Shown: one piece after another, positions 17,766 to 25,990 of the stretch | Position numbering within the stretch: the stretch's first letter is position 1 | How the letters are laid out: each line of letters starts with the position of its first letter | Assembly (NCBI RefSeq): GCF_000006445.2 | Contig: NC_006045.2 | Location: 1,488,001-1,552,000, forward strand | From: Debaryomyces hansenii CBS767 | Taxonomy: Eukaryota; Ascomycota; Pichiomycetes; Serinales; Debaryomycetaceae | Length of the DNA stretch: 64,000 nt | Direction of reading: 5' to 3' | Translations under genes and position numbers: made by a program | The notes under the pieces: model-generated | Database searches by the model: none | Seen by the model: the letters and a program-made list of their open reading frames with translations, nothing else | What the model was told of the DNA's origin: nothing

Positions 17766-20048
17766 ATGCTGCAAATATGGCATAACCATCGAACAATTGC
17801 CCCACCAAAACGACCAGATGTATTGACAATCTACGAGATAGATGGAAATATACCACTCCACAATACAAGAGCCACAATAGTACCTTGCTTAGATACGGAT
17901 TATATATTTTTATTTGGTGGTTTTGATGAATTGGATAATCTAGATAGCAACGTCTATCTCTTAAACATGGTAACCGAAAGCTGGGAGATTGATGATAAGC
18001 ACATGGGTCTATATCGAGAGGGACATCTGGCAGTCTATATAGGACAGGGTAATGTGCTAGTATTTGGCGGTATTCCTGATGAAATTCCTTATTCAATGCA
18101 AAATATTTCTGGAACAACAGACTCAACAGTAAGAAAAGATAGCTTGATGATGATATATAATGTGCATGACAAAAAATGGATAGGGCCACCAGGTTTTGCA
18201 TTAAATAATGCTCCATCTTCTAGGTACCGTCATGCTTGTTGCTTATCGCCAGATTGTTCTAAAGTTTATATTAGTGGTGGAATGGTTGATTCTACACCAT
18301 TAGACGATTTGTATTGCTATGACCTAGTTTCTGGAGTTTGGACTGGACCGATAAAATTCGTTTCAAGATTTGATCATTGTATTAAAGTCTATGAAGATAA
18401 GATATTTTCATTTGGTGGGTTGGACAAAGATATGAATCATGTAGTTGACTGCATGACTTATATTTCGTTGAGAGACCAAAGTATTGGAGAAGTTTCCTTA
18501 TTGCTGAAACCTGTATTCAATGAGTATCATGAAGAAACAAATGACTTAAAACTTATAAATGAATATCCTTATACACAAAGTGAGTGCTCCAAATACGAAA
18601 GAACCTATGTAAGCTCGTCATCCTTTCCTACAACAGAAATTGAAATTTGCTTGCCACTGGCAGATTCATATAGGGACTATAATGTATCTTATTATGATCT
18701 AGCAGATTTTCAGCATATTCCTTTAATTAATCGAGAAAATATAGAACTTATCTTGGGACTGAAAAATGAAAATTTAGGCACATATTTATGGAAGCATGCA
18801 TTTGTAACAGGCCTGGATTCCTTATTCCTATTGGGACTGGTGGTTGAATCATTTGTCAGTCATGAAGGATCAGAAAACATTTTGGATGAAGAAAATAATG
18901 ATGCGGATGTAATGGGAAGTCTAAGTGAAAGAGATGATGATGAACTGGTACAAGAACAAGATAATGAAAACAATCACGACCACGATTATGATCAAGTTCA
19001 AGATGATGTTACAAGGCTTCGTCTACTTGAAATAAAATTGTCCGATTTGGGTATTCCAAAACCCGAAAAGAACCTCCCATCTATGTCTGATGATTTTCTA
19101 AATTTGCTTGTTAATGAGGAATTTACTGATTTTGAAATAGTCACCTTCAGAGACGAAACAATTATGGAGGAGTATAATAATTTTCCAGATAAGTATATTG
19201 ACGTGATTGATAAATCAATGACAAGCCAAGCAATATTCGATGATGTTTTAAGGAGTATTAAAGTTCACAAGTCTATCTTATTAGCCAGATGGAAACATTT
19301 CAGAAGGCTCATAGATAGCGGTATGAATGAAGCAATATCAAATAAAATGTTTATTCCCGAACCTTATTCTTGGGTTAGGGGTCTTGTGTTTTATTTGTAT
19401 ACTGACAAGATAGATTTAAGAGAATTCGAATTCCCACTAGGTACATTAGTTGATTGTTCTGGTGTACTTATTTTATCTAATTTGTACGAAATTCCACAGT
19501 TGAGAATAAAATTATTGTCTTCTTTGTACAAGAAGTTGAGTAATTTTGTTATTGAAGAAGAATCTAAGGATTTAGATAATGTATTAGGCACAATTTTGAA
19601 AATTTGGACGAATGGTTTAATATCAAATGAAGGTCTTTTGGTTGTTAAAATTGTAGAAATTATACGGAATAGCTGGTTGATATTCATTAAATCTAAACCA
19701 TTTATGAACTTACCGAAGTCCCTAATTATCAAACTATGTCAAGATTGTGCTGATATTTTTCCTAATCAGAATACGATAACAAATAGCAACATGCAAAGCA
19801 TAGACACATTATCCCATGCTCTTTCTAAAGATAAAGAGTCTGATGACTCCATTGATAAGCTAGATCCAGATTCAGGTTTTGGAACTCCAACAAGTGGAAC
19901 TACTCGTGAACTTCATTCTAATTCGCCGTTTCTTAAAGCAGCAAATGAACTTTCTCCTCTGAAAACGCCTCAAAATGCAAATGACGTTACAGCATTTCCA
20001 AAACTACAATTCCTTTCAAATGTTCTCAATGATAAGTTAGAAGACTAA
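17766..20048 (+). CDS. Kelch-repeat and BTB-domain protein (Ral2-like architecture)
   Basis: A 760-residue protein. Residues ~40-260 form several kelch units: a FLFGGFDELDNLDSNVYLL unit, REGH-x-AVYIGQGNVLVFGG near 85-105, SRYRHACCLSPDCSKVYISGG near 155-175, and FSFGGLDKDMNHVVDC near 215. A CTG at codon 88 sits exactly where kelch repeats have Ser in GHSA. An acidic linker (370-420) precedes a BTB/POZ-like region at about 445-610 (VHKSILLARWKHFRRLIDSG ... IPEPYSWVRGLVFYLYTDKI). Kelch plus BTB resembles S. pombe Ral2, a Ras1-pathway component, and less so the larger Mds3/Pmd1. The Ral2 link is inference from architecture only. Confidence 0.7.
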   Translation: MLQIWHNHRTIAPPKRPDVLTIYEIDGNIPLHNTRATIVPCLDTDYIFLFGGFDELDNLDSNVYLLNMVTESWEIDDKHMGLYREGHLAVYIGQGNVLVFGGIPDEIPYSMQNISGTTDSTVRKDSLMMIYNVHDKKWIGPPGFALNNAPSSRYRHACCLSPDCSKVYISGGMVDSTPLDDLYCYDLVSGVWTGPIKFVSRFDHCIKVYEDKIFSFGGLDKDMNHVVDCMTYISLRDQSIGEVSLLLKPVFNEYHEETNDLKLINEYPYTQSECSKYERTYVSSSSFPTTEIEICLPLADSYRDYNVSYYDLADFQHIPLINRENIELILGLKNENLGTYLWKHAFVTGLDSLFLLGLVVESFVSHEGSENILDEENNDADVMGSLSERDDDELVQEQDNENNHDHDYDQVQDDVTRLRLLEIKLSDLGIPKPEKNLPSMSDDFLNLLVNEEFTDFEIVTFRDETIMEEYNNFPDKYIDVIDKSMTSQAIFDDVLRSIKVHKSILLARWKHFRRLIDSGMNEAISNKMFIPEPYSWVRGLVFYLYTDKIDLREFEFPLGTLVDCSGVLILSNLYEIPQLRIKLLSSLYKKLSNFVIEEESKDLDNVLGTILKIWTNGLISNEGLLVVKIVEIIRNSWLIFIKSKPFMNLPKSLIIKLCQDCADIFPNQNTITNSNMQSIDTLSHALSKDKESDDSIDKLDPDSGFGTPTSGTTRELHSNSPFLKAANELSPLKTPQNANDVTAFPKLQFLSNVLNDKLED

Positions 20049-20171
20049 TTGAGATGTTTATGCATTATTTATTATATTTGTTGCGATAACTTTAAGCCTA
20101 CATTTGGTAATATAAATTAATGTATATTATTCAAGTCTATATAGTTAAAAACATCTTCAGATATAGGCCAC

Positions 20172-22331
20172 CTATTTATCATCCGCTTTCTTGTCATTCC
20201 CAATAGCTTTATGAATCCAATCATCCACTTTCTCCATGGTATCTTCTATTGATTCACCAATCTTATCCTGAATATCTTCAAGCTTTTCATCTATTTCCTC
20301 CCATAAATCATGAGCAGTTTCTTCGTGAGAATTTGTTGGTTCTGAATCAAAAAGATCAGTAGGCTTTGGAATCATTTCAATATCCATTGAAGATAACAGA
20401 GATTCCTCAGAAACTAACGACTCGTACGGGCGCAAATTAGTACTAATCGAAATTGTAGTAGGCTTTTCTCTATTTGGCTTTTTCCACAAGAGATCATACG
20501 TAGCGTCCTGAACAACATGATCGACTTCAAACGGCAAGTTTGGATATTGTAGTTGATCAGTCCAATCATAGGGTAACAAATTCGAAGTGGACAACAATGT
20601 ACTCACCGAGTCAGTTGGAAAGGTACCATTATTAGGGGCAGGTATTAAATCCAAGGTATCACAAATTAAATTATATACTTCAGTATTAGGGAAGGGTTTT
20701 ATTTTATTGTTATAATGAGATTCTGGTAACTTTTCACGGAAATATGGACCGCTACCCAAAAACAAGGCTCTCATTAATAACTCTGTGTTATTGTATCCAT
20801 GTACACCTTTTGGCCTATAATCAAAATTGCTGTCTTCCATTTGTTTCTTTGTAGTGACAACATAACCAACATCCGGGATTATCCATATTGGAGCTAATCT
20901 ATAATTGAATTTATGTTCAATTTCTTTTCCACCAAACTGCCATTCTTTTGGCATCCCATCAGTTCTAAGTATACTATAATGATCTCTTAATTGAGGATCG
21001 ATCTTTTCAATATTCTTCATTATCTCATTTTGAATATCGTCTATAGAATATTCGGGTAATGGTCGTAAACCAAAAAGCGGCCAACCGTCCACATGCTCGA
21101 TCATTTTTAAGTCAATCACATCATCTAAATAGATAAGTCTATTATTGGATGTTGGTGCCATGCCATGGTCACTAACTATAATCAAATTCACGATGTCATT
21201 TAAATTTCTTTTCTTCAACTCCATTTGCATCAAATCCACGAAGTCATCTACGTATGTCAATGCTTTCTTAAGCTCCGTACCATTAATTCCAAACTTATGA
21301 CCAAATTGATCAATAGTAGGTACATAAGTTAAAATTAATTCAGGTCTCAATTCAATGTCTTCCTTATCTAGCCAATTCATGACACGATAAACTTTTGAAG
21401 ATAAAACTTCCGAGCCATTATATCTATCCACTTCTAGTGGACCCCCTCCAATCCCTACGCCATTTACCTCACTTCCTGGCCACATATGTATTGCGGACTT
21501 TACTCCCTGTTTAAATGCTGTTGACCATATAGGCTCACCACCTTGCCAAAAATCTGGATCCAATCCCCCTTGCTTTGGGTTAGTATTAACAAACTGCTTG
21601 TTTAGTTTTGGATCGAAAAATGTGTTCCCAACAATGCCATGCTCAGATGGGTATAATCCTGTTACCAATGTCCAATGGTTAGGGAAAGTAGAAGATGGAA
21701 ATGAAGGGATCATGTACGGAGCACCGTAATCATTAAGCATCATTTCATGTAAAGTTGGGGTTAATAGTGGATTAATATAATGAGGATGGAACCCGTCTAA
21801 TGATATGACTACGGTAGTAGGATAGAAATCGTTGGTTGAATTCGACAAGACTCTCTTATTGTTTGATTTTGAGTTCATCAACGAATCCTTATTTGCTCTA
21901 GAGAAACAAAATGCAATAATCATCAAAATTAAAATCGTCGCAATACCCATTGCAATTGACTTCTTGATCCTATTGTATAAAAGATCGATTTTGTAATCTC
22001 TTAAAGCCCTCCCTTGTCTACCATCCTGAATCGAACGTCTATCTCTGATTTCATCGATTTCTGTGTCGTCAGCATTGAGCATTTCATAATTTCTCAAATA
22101 ATTAGACTTAGAAGGCTTGAAGTATGATGCTAGACGTGCCATCAACGAATCTTGCCTATTGAAACTATCAACAAATTCATAATCCAAATTATCAATTGAT
22201 TTAGCACTATCATCATCTCGAGTCATACTGGACTCTTCCTGTAATTGCTGATTAAATATAACATCGTCCGCCTCATCAAGGTCCGTAATAGGTATATCCA
22301 CAGGATGGGGCTGTCCGTGATTGTCCAGCAT
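20172..22331 (-). CDS. NPP1: Ectonucleotide pyrophosphatase/phosphodiesterase Npp1
   Basis: The ATG at 22331 gives 719 residues; the frame extends two codons upstream to a GTG that is not used. It is a type II membrane protein with a ~125-residue cytosolic N-terminus, one membrane segment at about 127-143, and a luminal or extracellular alkaline-phosphatase-superfamily domain. Catalytic features are the metal-binding aspartate in VVISLDGFHPHY (D179), the nucleophilic threonine in FPSSTFPNHW (T215), VSDHGMAP and KGVHGYNN. The C-terminus is acidic and helical. The S. cerevisiae relatives Npp1/Npp2 hydrolyse nucleotides and are induced by phosphate starvation. A CACGTG box lies 77 bp upstream (22408-22413), compatible with Pho4 control. 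Confidence 0.92.
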   Translation of the reverse strand: MLDNHGQPHPVDIPITDLDEADDVIFNQQLQEESSMTRDDDSAKSIDNLDYEFVDSFNRQDSLMARLASYFKPSKSNYLRNYEMLNADDTEIDEIRDRRSIQDGRQGRALRDYKIDLLYNRIKKSIAMGIATILILMIIAFCFSRANKDSLMNSKSNNKRVLSNSTNDFYPTTVVISLDGFHPHYINPLLTPTLHEMMLNDYGAPYMIPSFPSSTFPNHWTLVTGLYPSEHGIVGNTFFDPKLNKQFVNTNPKQGGLDPDFWQGGEPIWSTAFKQGVKSAIHMWPGSEVNGVGIGGGPLEVDRYNGSEVLSSKVYRVMNWLDKEDIELRPELILTYVPTIDQFGHKFGINGTELKKALTYVDDFVDLMQMELKKRNLNDIVNLIIVSDHGMAPTSNNRLIYLDDVIDLKMIEHVDGWPLFGLRPLPEYSIDDIQNEIMKNIEKIDPQLRDHYSILRTDGMPKEWQFGGKEIEHKFNYRLAPIWIIPDVGYVVTTKKQMEDSNFDYRPKGVHGYNNTELLMRALFLGSGPYFREKLPESHYNNKIKPFPNTEVYNLICDTLDLIPAPNNGTFPTDSVSTLLSTSNLLPYDWTDQLQYPNLPFEVDHVVQDATYDLLWKKPNREKPTTISISTNLRPYESLVSEESLLSSMDIEMIPKPTDLFDSEPTNSHEETAHDLWEEIDEKLEDIQDKIGESIEDTMEKVDDWIHKAIGNDKKADDK

Positions 22332-22407
22332 GATCACATATAATTTACCTATCTATTTGGCTATACCGTAAGCTAGAATTATTTTTATTCTTATATTTTC
22401 ATTGAAA

Positions 22408-22413
22408 CACGTG
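22408..22413. promoter_or_regulatory. CACGTG (Pho4/Cbf1-type E-box) upstream of NPP1
   Basis: A CACGTG core 77 bp 5' of the NPP1 ATG on the template orientation. S. cerevisiae NPP genes are phosphate-regulated through Pho4, which binds this core. That Pho4 is the factor here is inference. Confidence 0.45.
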
Positions 22414-22511
22414 AACAATGATTTGCTTATCAGTTCAAGATGAAGTGTATTAACGATATAATAAGTATATATACTGGACAGAAACTCTTCTTTGCGAATG
22501 CAAGAAGCTTA

Positions 22512-23438
22512 TCACAACCTGTCGACATTTGCCTGAGGTCGTTTTGTCTTGTTTTGTAGTAAGTAGACTTTGACTCTCAATGTCATAATATCATCAGGTT
22601 TTAGATCATTTCTAGTCAAGACTGCACCACATCCATCCACGGGACATTTATTATGATTACTGAGGTAATCAGTTATAGTATCTTCTTCAAATATATGGCC
22701 ACACTTCTTTGAAACCAACGGGGTGTGGAAATAATTAAGCGATAATGGATCTTTCAAAGATATCTTACCTCCAGCAACCTCCAACTCGTCATCTTCAGCC
22801 TCTTCTGGTAAAGGATGTTGTGGGTTCTGTAATATGAAGGTAACGTTTTTCAAATACTTATAAGCATCGTTGGTTGCGAGGACCGTTTGGAACGAGGTCT
22901 CTTGGTGATGGATGTCTCGATACTCTTCATACTCTTTCTTCACCAAGTCACCAAAGTGGACGTCATCGACTTGGTTCTGATAATATTCTAACGACTCAAG
23001 ATTTAGTTCCACTTCCTGGCGTTGTTGCAGTCGTATTTTTATCTTGGACTCCTCTACAGATTTCTTCCATATACCTGATTCATGCTGTGACTTGAGCAAT
23101 TCTTCCAATGTGGCTAGATTGTAGCTGAAGAACTTCGAGTCAAAGTCCATGTTGGTCAAGTTCTCATCATCTAACACGAACTTTAAATACTCTTGAGTTT
23201 GTGATAAAATATTATTTATGGATTCTTTTATTGTTTGATCAACTTTTGTTTGCAATCGAGCACATCTCTCGAAGTCTTTTACCAAATTTTGATTCAACGG
23301 GAAATATGGCGGCAAATCTATGCTTCCAGTTATTACTGGTTGATCTTGAGGCACATTGCTTTGCGACGTGCTTTCAGAATCCATGATAGAATGATAATTT
23401 CTTAATTTTTTAGTTACATTTTTTTCTGAAAAATCCAT
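22512..23438 (-). CDS. MMS21: SUMO E3 ligase Mms21/Nse2 of the Smc5-Smc6 complex
   Basis: A 308-residue protein with a helical N-terminal two-thirds, expected to dock on the Smc5 coiled coil. The C-terminal SP-RING at about 228-290 contains KKCGHIF (C246, H248) and NKCPVDGCGA (C265, C270), exactly the C-x-H...C-x4-C spacing of Mms21. Mms21 promotes sumoylation of Smc5 and other repair and chromosome proteins. It is slightly longer than S. cerevisiae Mms21 (267). It lies upstream of NPP1 on the same strand with a 180-bp spacer. Confidence 0.92.
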   Translation of the reverse strand: MDFSEKNVTKKLRNYHSIMDSESTSQSNVPQDQPVITGSIDLPPYFPLNQNLVKDFERCARLQTKVDQTIKESINNILSQTQEYLKFVLDDENLTNMDFDSKFFSYNLATLEELLKSQHESGIWKKSVEESKIKIRLQQRQEVELNLESLEYYQNQVDDVHFGDLVKKEYEEYRDIHHQETSFQTVLATNDAYKYLKNVTFILQNPQHPLPEEAEDDELEVAGGKISLKDPLSLNYFHTPLVSKKCGHIFEEDTITDYLSNHNKCPVDGCGAVLTRNDLKPDDIMTLRVKVYLLQNKTKRPQANVDRL

Positions 23439-23647
23439 ATCATACGCGCAAGACTTGATTTTTACTTTACTAGTTTAGTACCACTAATGGTAATTTACTG
23501 CTACTAATAGTAATCTACTAAATCTACACTTAAGTTTAATAAAATGATACCCAATTTTTATTTGCTACGCAAAACAAAAAGTAACTAATAATAATATATA
23601 GAAAGAACTGAAATGACAATATTTTTTATAGGCTGAGGCACCTTGTC

Positions 23648-25015
23648 TTAAAAGACTTCACCTTGGTCAAACATAGCATCGGCGACCTTGATGAAACCAG
23701 TGATGTTAGCACCCTTTAATAAAGATGGTAAATTTTCTGCATCCTTTTCAGCAGAGTATTTAGCAGCATTAGCGTAACAGTTATCGAAACAAGTGTACAT
23801 AATGTTCTTCAACTTTTCGTCGACTTCTTCAGCAGCCCAAGTAACTCTTTGAGAGTTTTGTGCCATTTCTAAACCAGAGACAGCAACACCACCACAGTTG
23901 GCAGCCTTACCTGGAGCGTACCATACAGCCTTAGATCTGTTGGCTTCAAAAACATCGATAGCTTCCTTGGTAGAACCCATATTGGAACCTTCAGCGATGA
24001 ACTTACAGCCAGCTTCAACTAAAGCCTTTGCTTCTTCACCAGAAACTTCATTTTGAGTAGCAGATGGTAAAGCAACGTCAACTTGGCCACAGTGGGTCCA
24101 TGGACGAACACCAGCAATGTATTGAACTTCGTTAGAGCCGGAGAAGAGCGATGCGGACTCCTTGGTAATTTCTTCCAAAGTCTTGAAGTGTATCTTAGCT
24201 GCAGCGATGGCCTTGATTTGATCTGGAGTAATACCAGTTTGGGAGATGATACAACCCTTAGAGTCGGATAAGGAAACAACGGTAGAACCTAACTCAATAA
24301 CCTTTAAGGCGGCGTATTGAGCAACGTTACCTGAACCAGAGATGGCAACTCTCTTACCCTTGAAGGATTCCTTACCTCCAGTGGCCTTTTCAATCATCTT
24401 TTCAACGAAGTAGACAACACCGTAACCGGTAGCTTCAGGACGGATTAAAGAACCACCCCAGCTTAAACCCTTACCGGTCAAAATACCAGACCAGTTGTTT
24501 TGCATTTGCTTGTAAGCACCGAACATGTAACCAACTTCACGGCTACCAACACCAATATCACCAGCTGGAACATCGGTGTCACTGCCAATGTATCTGGCTA
24601 ATTGTCTCATGAAAGCAACACAGAATCTTCTGATTTCAGAGTCGGTTCTACCCTTTGGGTTGAAGTCACAACCACCTTTACCACCACCCATGGATAAACC
24701 GGTCAAAGCGTTCTTGAAGATTTGTTCGAAACCCAAAAACTTCAAAATAGACAAGTTGACAGATGGATGGAATCTTAAACCACCCTTGAATGGACCTAAG
24801 GCCGAGTTGAATTGCACTCTGTAACCGTTGTTGACCTCAACATCACCGTTGTCGTTTTCCCATGCAACTCTGAATTGGATAATTCTTTCTGGGACCGAGA
24901 CAACTGGAATAACCTTCTTGTATTCTGGTTTTTCGGTAAATAAAGTAGAGTCTTCTAAAGCAGAAACTAATTCATTGTAAGCTTGTTGAAATTCTGGTTC
25001 GTGAGGTAAGACCAT
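23648..25015 (-). CDS. GDH1: NADP-dependent glutamate dehydrogenase Gdh1
   Basis: A 455-residue protein, the usual length of the fungal NADP enzyme (S. cerevisiae Gdh1 is 454). The substrate-binding block runs [11 protein letters not shown] then [17 protein letters not shown] with catalytic K113, followed by [17 protein letters not shown]. The dinucleotide fold carries [10 protein letters not shown] (about 228-237). Codon use is strongly biased to a few preferred codons, as expected for a highly expressed enzyme. It aminates 2-oxoglutarate to glutamate in the cytosol, the main ammonium assimilation step. The upstream region (25016-25990) holds a TATA element, three Gcn4-like sites and unusual repeats. 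Confidence 0.97.
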   Translation of the reverse strand: MVLPHEPEFQQAYNELVSALEDSTLFTEKPEYKKVIPVVSVPERIIQFRVAWENDNGDVEVNNGYRVQFNSALGPFKGGLRFHPSVNLSILKFLGFEQIFKNALTGLSMGGGKGGCDFNPKGRTDSEIRRFCVAFMRQLARYIGSDTDVPAGDIGVGSREVGYMFGAYKQMQNNWSGILTGKGLSWGGSLIRPEATGYGVVYFVEKMIEKATGGKESFKGKRVAISGSGNVAQYAALKVIELGSTVVSLSDSKGCIISQTGITPDQIKAIAAAKIHFKTLEEITKESASLFSGSNEVQYIAGVRPWTHCGQVDVALPSATQNEVSGEEAKALVEAGCKFIAEGSNMGSTKEAIDVFEANRSKAVWYAPGKAANCGGVAVSGLEMAQNSQRVTWAAEEVDEKLKNIMYTCFDNCYANAAKYSAEKDAENLPSLLKGANITGFIKVADAMFDQGEVF

Positions 25016-25117
25016 TTTGTTGACTGTTGTTATAATATGCCGAGATAGACGATACTTTGAAAAAATCTACATGTCTAGTTTCTTCCTGATTCCCACCAGT
25101 ATTTATATATTATCCCC

Positions 25118-25124
25118 GGAGTCA
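25118..25124. promoter_or_regulatory. Gcn4-like site in the GDH1 core promoter
   Basis: GGAGTCA matches 6 of 7 bases of TGASTCA with the complete TGACTC core on the minus strand, just upstream of the TATA-like element at 25101-25110 and about 105 bp before the GDH1 ATG. Confidence 0.45.
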
Positions 25125-25520
25125 TAACGTACGTACTTCAAAATTTTCAACCATGCTGCAATCTCTGATTGTAGCCCTTGATGATTCAACCTTTCTATTT
25201 CAATCAAATCTCCATCCAATAAAATGAAGTTCCGAAGATTCGCCTGTAGCGGAGTTTACACAAAATGCACAGATGACTTCAAGAATTGTTCAATTGCCTT
25301 TTTCATCCGAGTCACAGGATTCCATGATCAACGGTTGAATCAGTATGATTGGGTGGATATGGATTATGTAATCTTCTTATCAGTGCCAAATCAACGGGTT
25401 CCAAGTCATCCAATCTTCGGAAAATATAGGAAGCGAGCAAATAGCTTGGTACGCAGAATTGCGGTATGAGTGGGCCGACAGAAAGGCTGCGACCGATTAC
25501 ACGAGGATATGGGTAGTAGA

Positions 25521-25582
25521 CAATCGGTAGTATACGATCGGTAGGTTACAATTCGGTAGGCTACAATTCGGTAGGTTACAAT
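25521..25582. repeat. Four-unit tandem array of a ~15-bp CGGTAG-containing repeat
   Basis: CGGTAG occurs at 25525-25530, 25539-25544, 25554-25559 and 25569-25574, spaced 14, 15 and 15 bp. The fuller unit is CAATTCGGTAGGTTA with minor variation. The CGG triplet at helical-scale spacing suggests repeated binding of a zinc-cluster factor, but this is inference. Confidence 0.8.
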
Positions 25583-25697
25583 CAGTGGGGATTCAGGGGC
25601 ACTGTCGACAGACTAGGTTTGCCCATGGGAGACAGGACAAATAGGTGCAAACCACGAAGCAAGCCAACCGGCAGATTGCGGATGGGACCGAATGATT

Positions 25698-25726
25698 GGT
25701 GTATGGGTGTATCGGTGTATGGGTCA
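25698..25726 (-). promoter_or_regulatory. Two tandem Rap1-like sites
   Basis: The minus strand of 25698-25710 reads ACACCCATACACC, a full match to the yeast Rap1 consensus ACACCCRYACAYM. A second copy at 25714-25726 (GGTGTATGGGTCA on the plus strand) differs only at its end. The two copies form a 16-bp direct repeat about 690 bp upstream of GDH1. Confidence 0.5.
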
Positions 25727-25990
25727 TTGGGCACAGCCGGGTACGAACGTTTTCTGGTGCAACCGAACCCCCAGTATATTTGACGGCGTCGGCCGAGGGA
25801 ACAGGGGGGAACAAGGTCCCTAATAGGGCAGAGAGATCGTTATCTCTTTATCGCATGGATACGTTACTTCTCAGTTGTCCCCCGAAAATGAGTCGCCGGT
25901 GAATAGGTCATGGTGGGGGTTAAGGGGTTCATGGGGGATTCATGGACTACAGCGAGGAGAACTAACAAATAATAAATTACTATATACAAA

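Larger units (their letters stand above)
25016..25990. other. 975-bp upstream region of GDH1, GC-richer and repeat-bearing
   Basis: This gap lies between the GDH1 start and the TIM54 stop, both read leftward, so it is mainly GDH1 promoter. A TATA-like ATTTATATAT is at 25101-25110. Gcn4-like sites (GAGTCA core or 6/7 matches) are at 25118-25124, 25308-25314 and 25889-25895. From about 25480 to 25960 the base composition is visibly richer in G+C, with an array of CGGTAG motifs (25521-25582), Rap1-like repeats (25698-25726) and several AGGGG elements. Short open frames inside it have no recognisable relatives. Confidence 0.7.

Noticed and set aside
25224..25469. 81-codon ATG frame in the GDH1 upstream region
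   Set aside because: No family resemblance, odd composition, and it overlaps probable promoter elements including a Gcn4-like site.
25698..25726. Interpretation of the GGTGTATGGGT repeats as an interstitial telomere
   Set aside because: Only two copies and no match to a known regular telomere unit that I can confirm; Rap1-like sites are the simpler reading.
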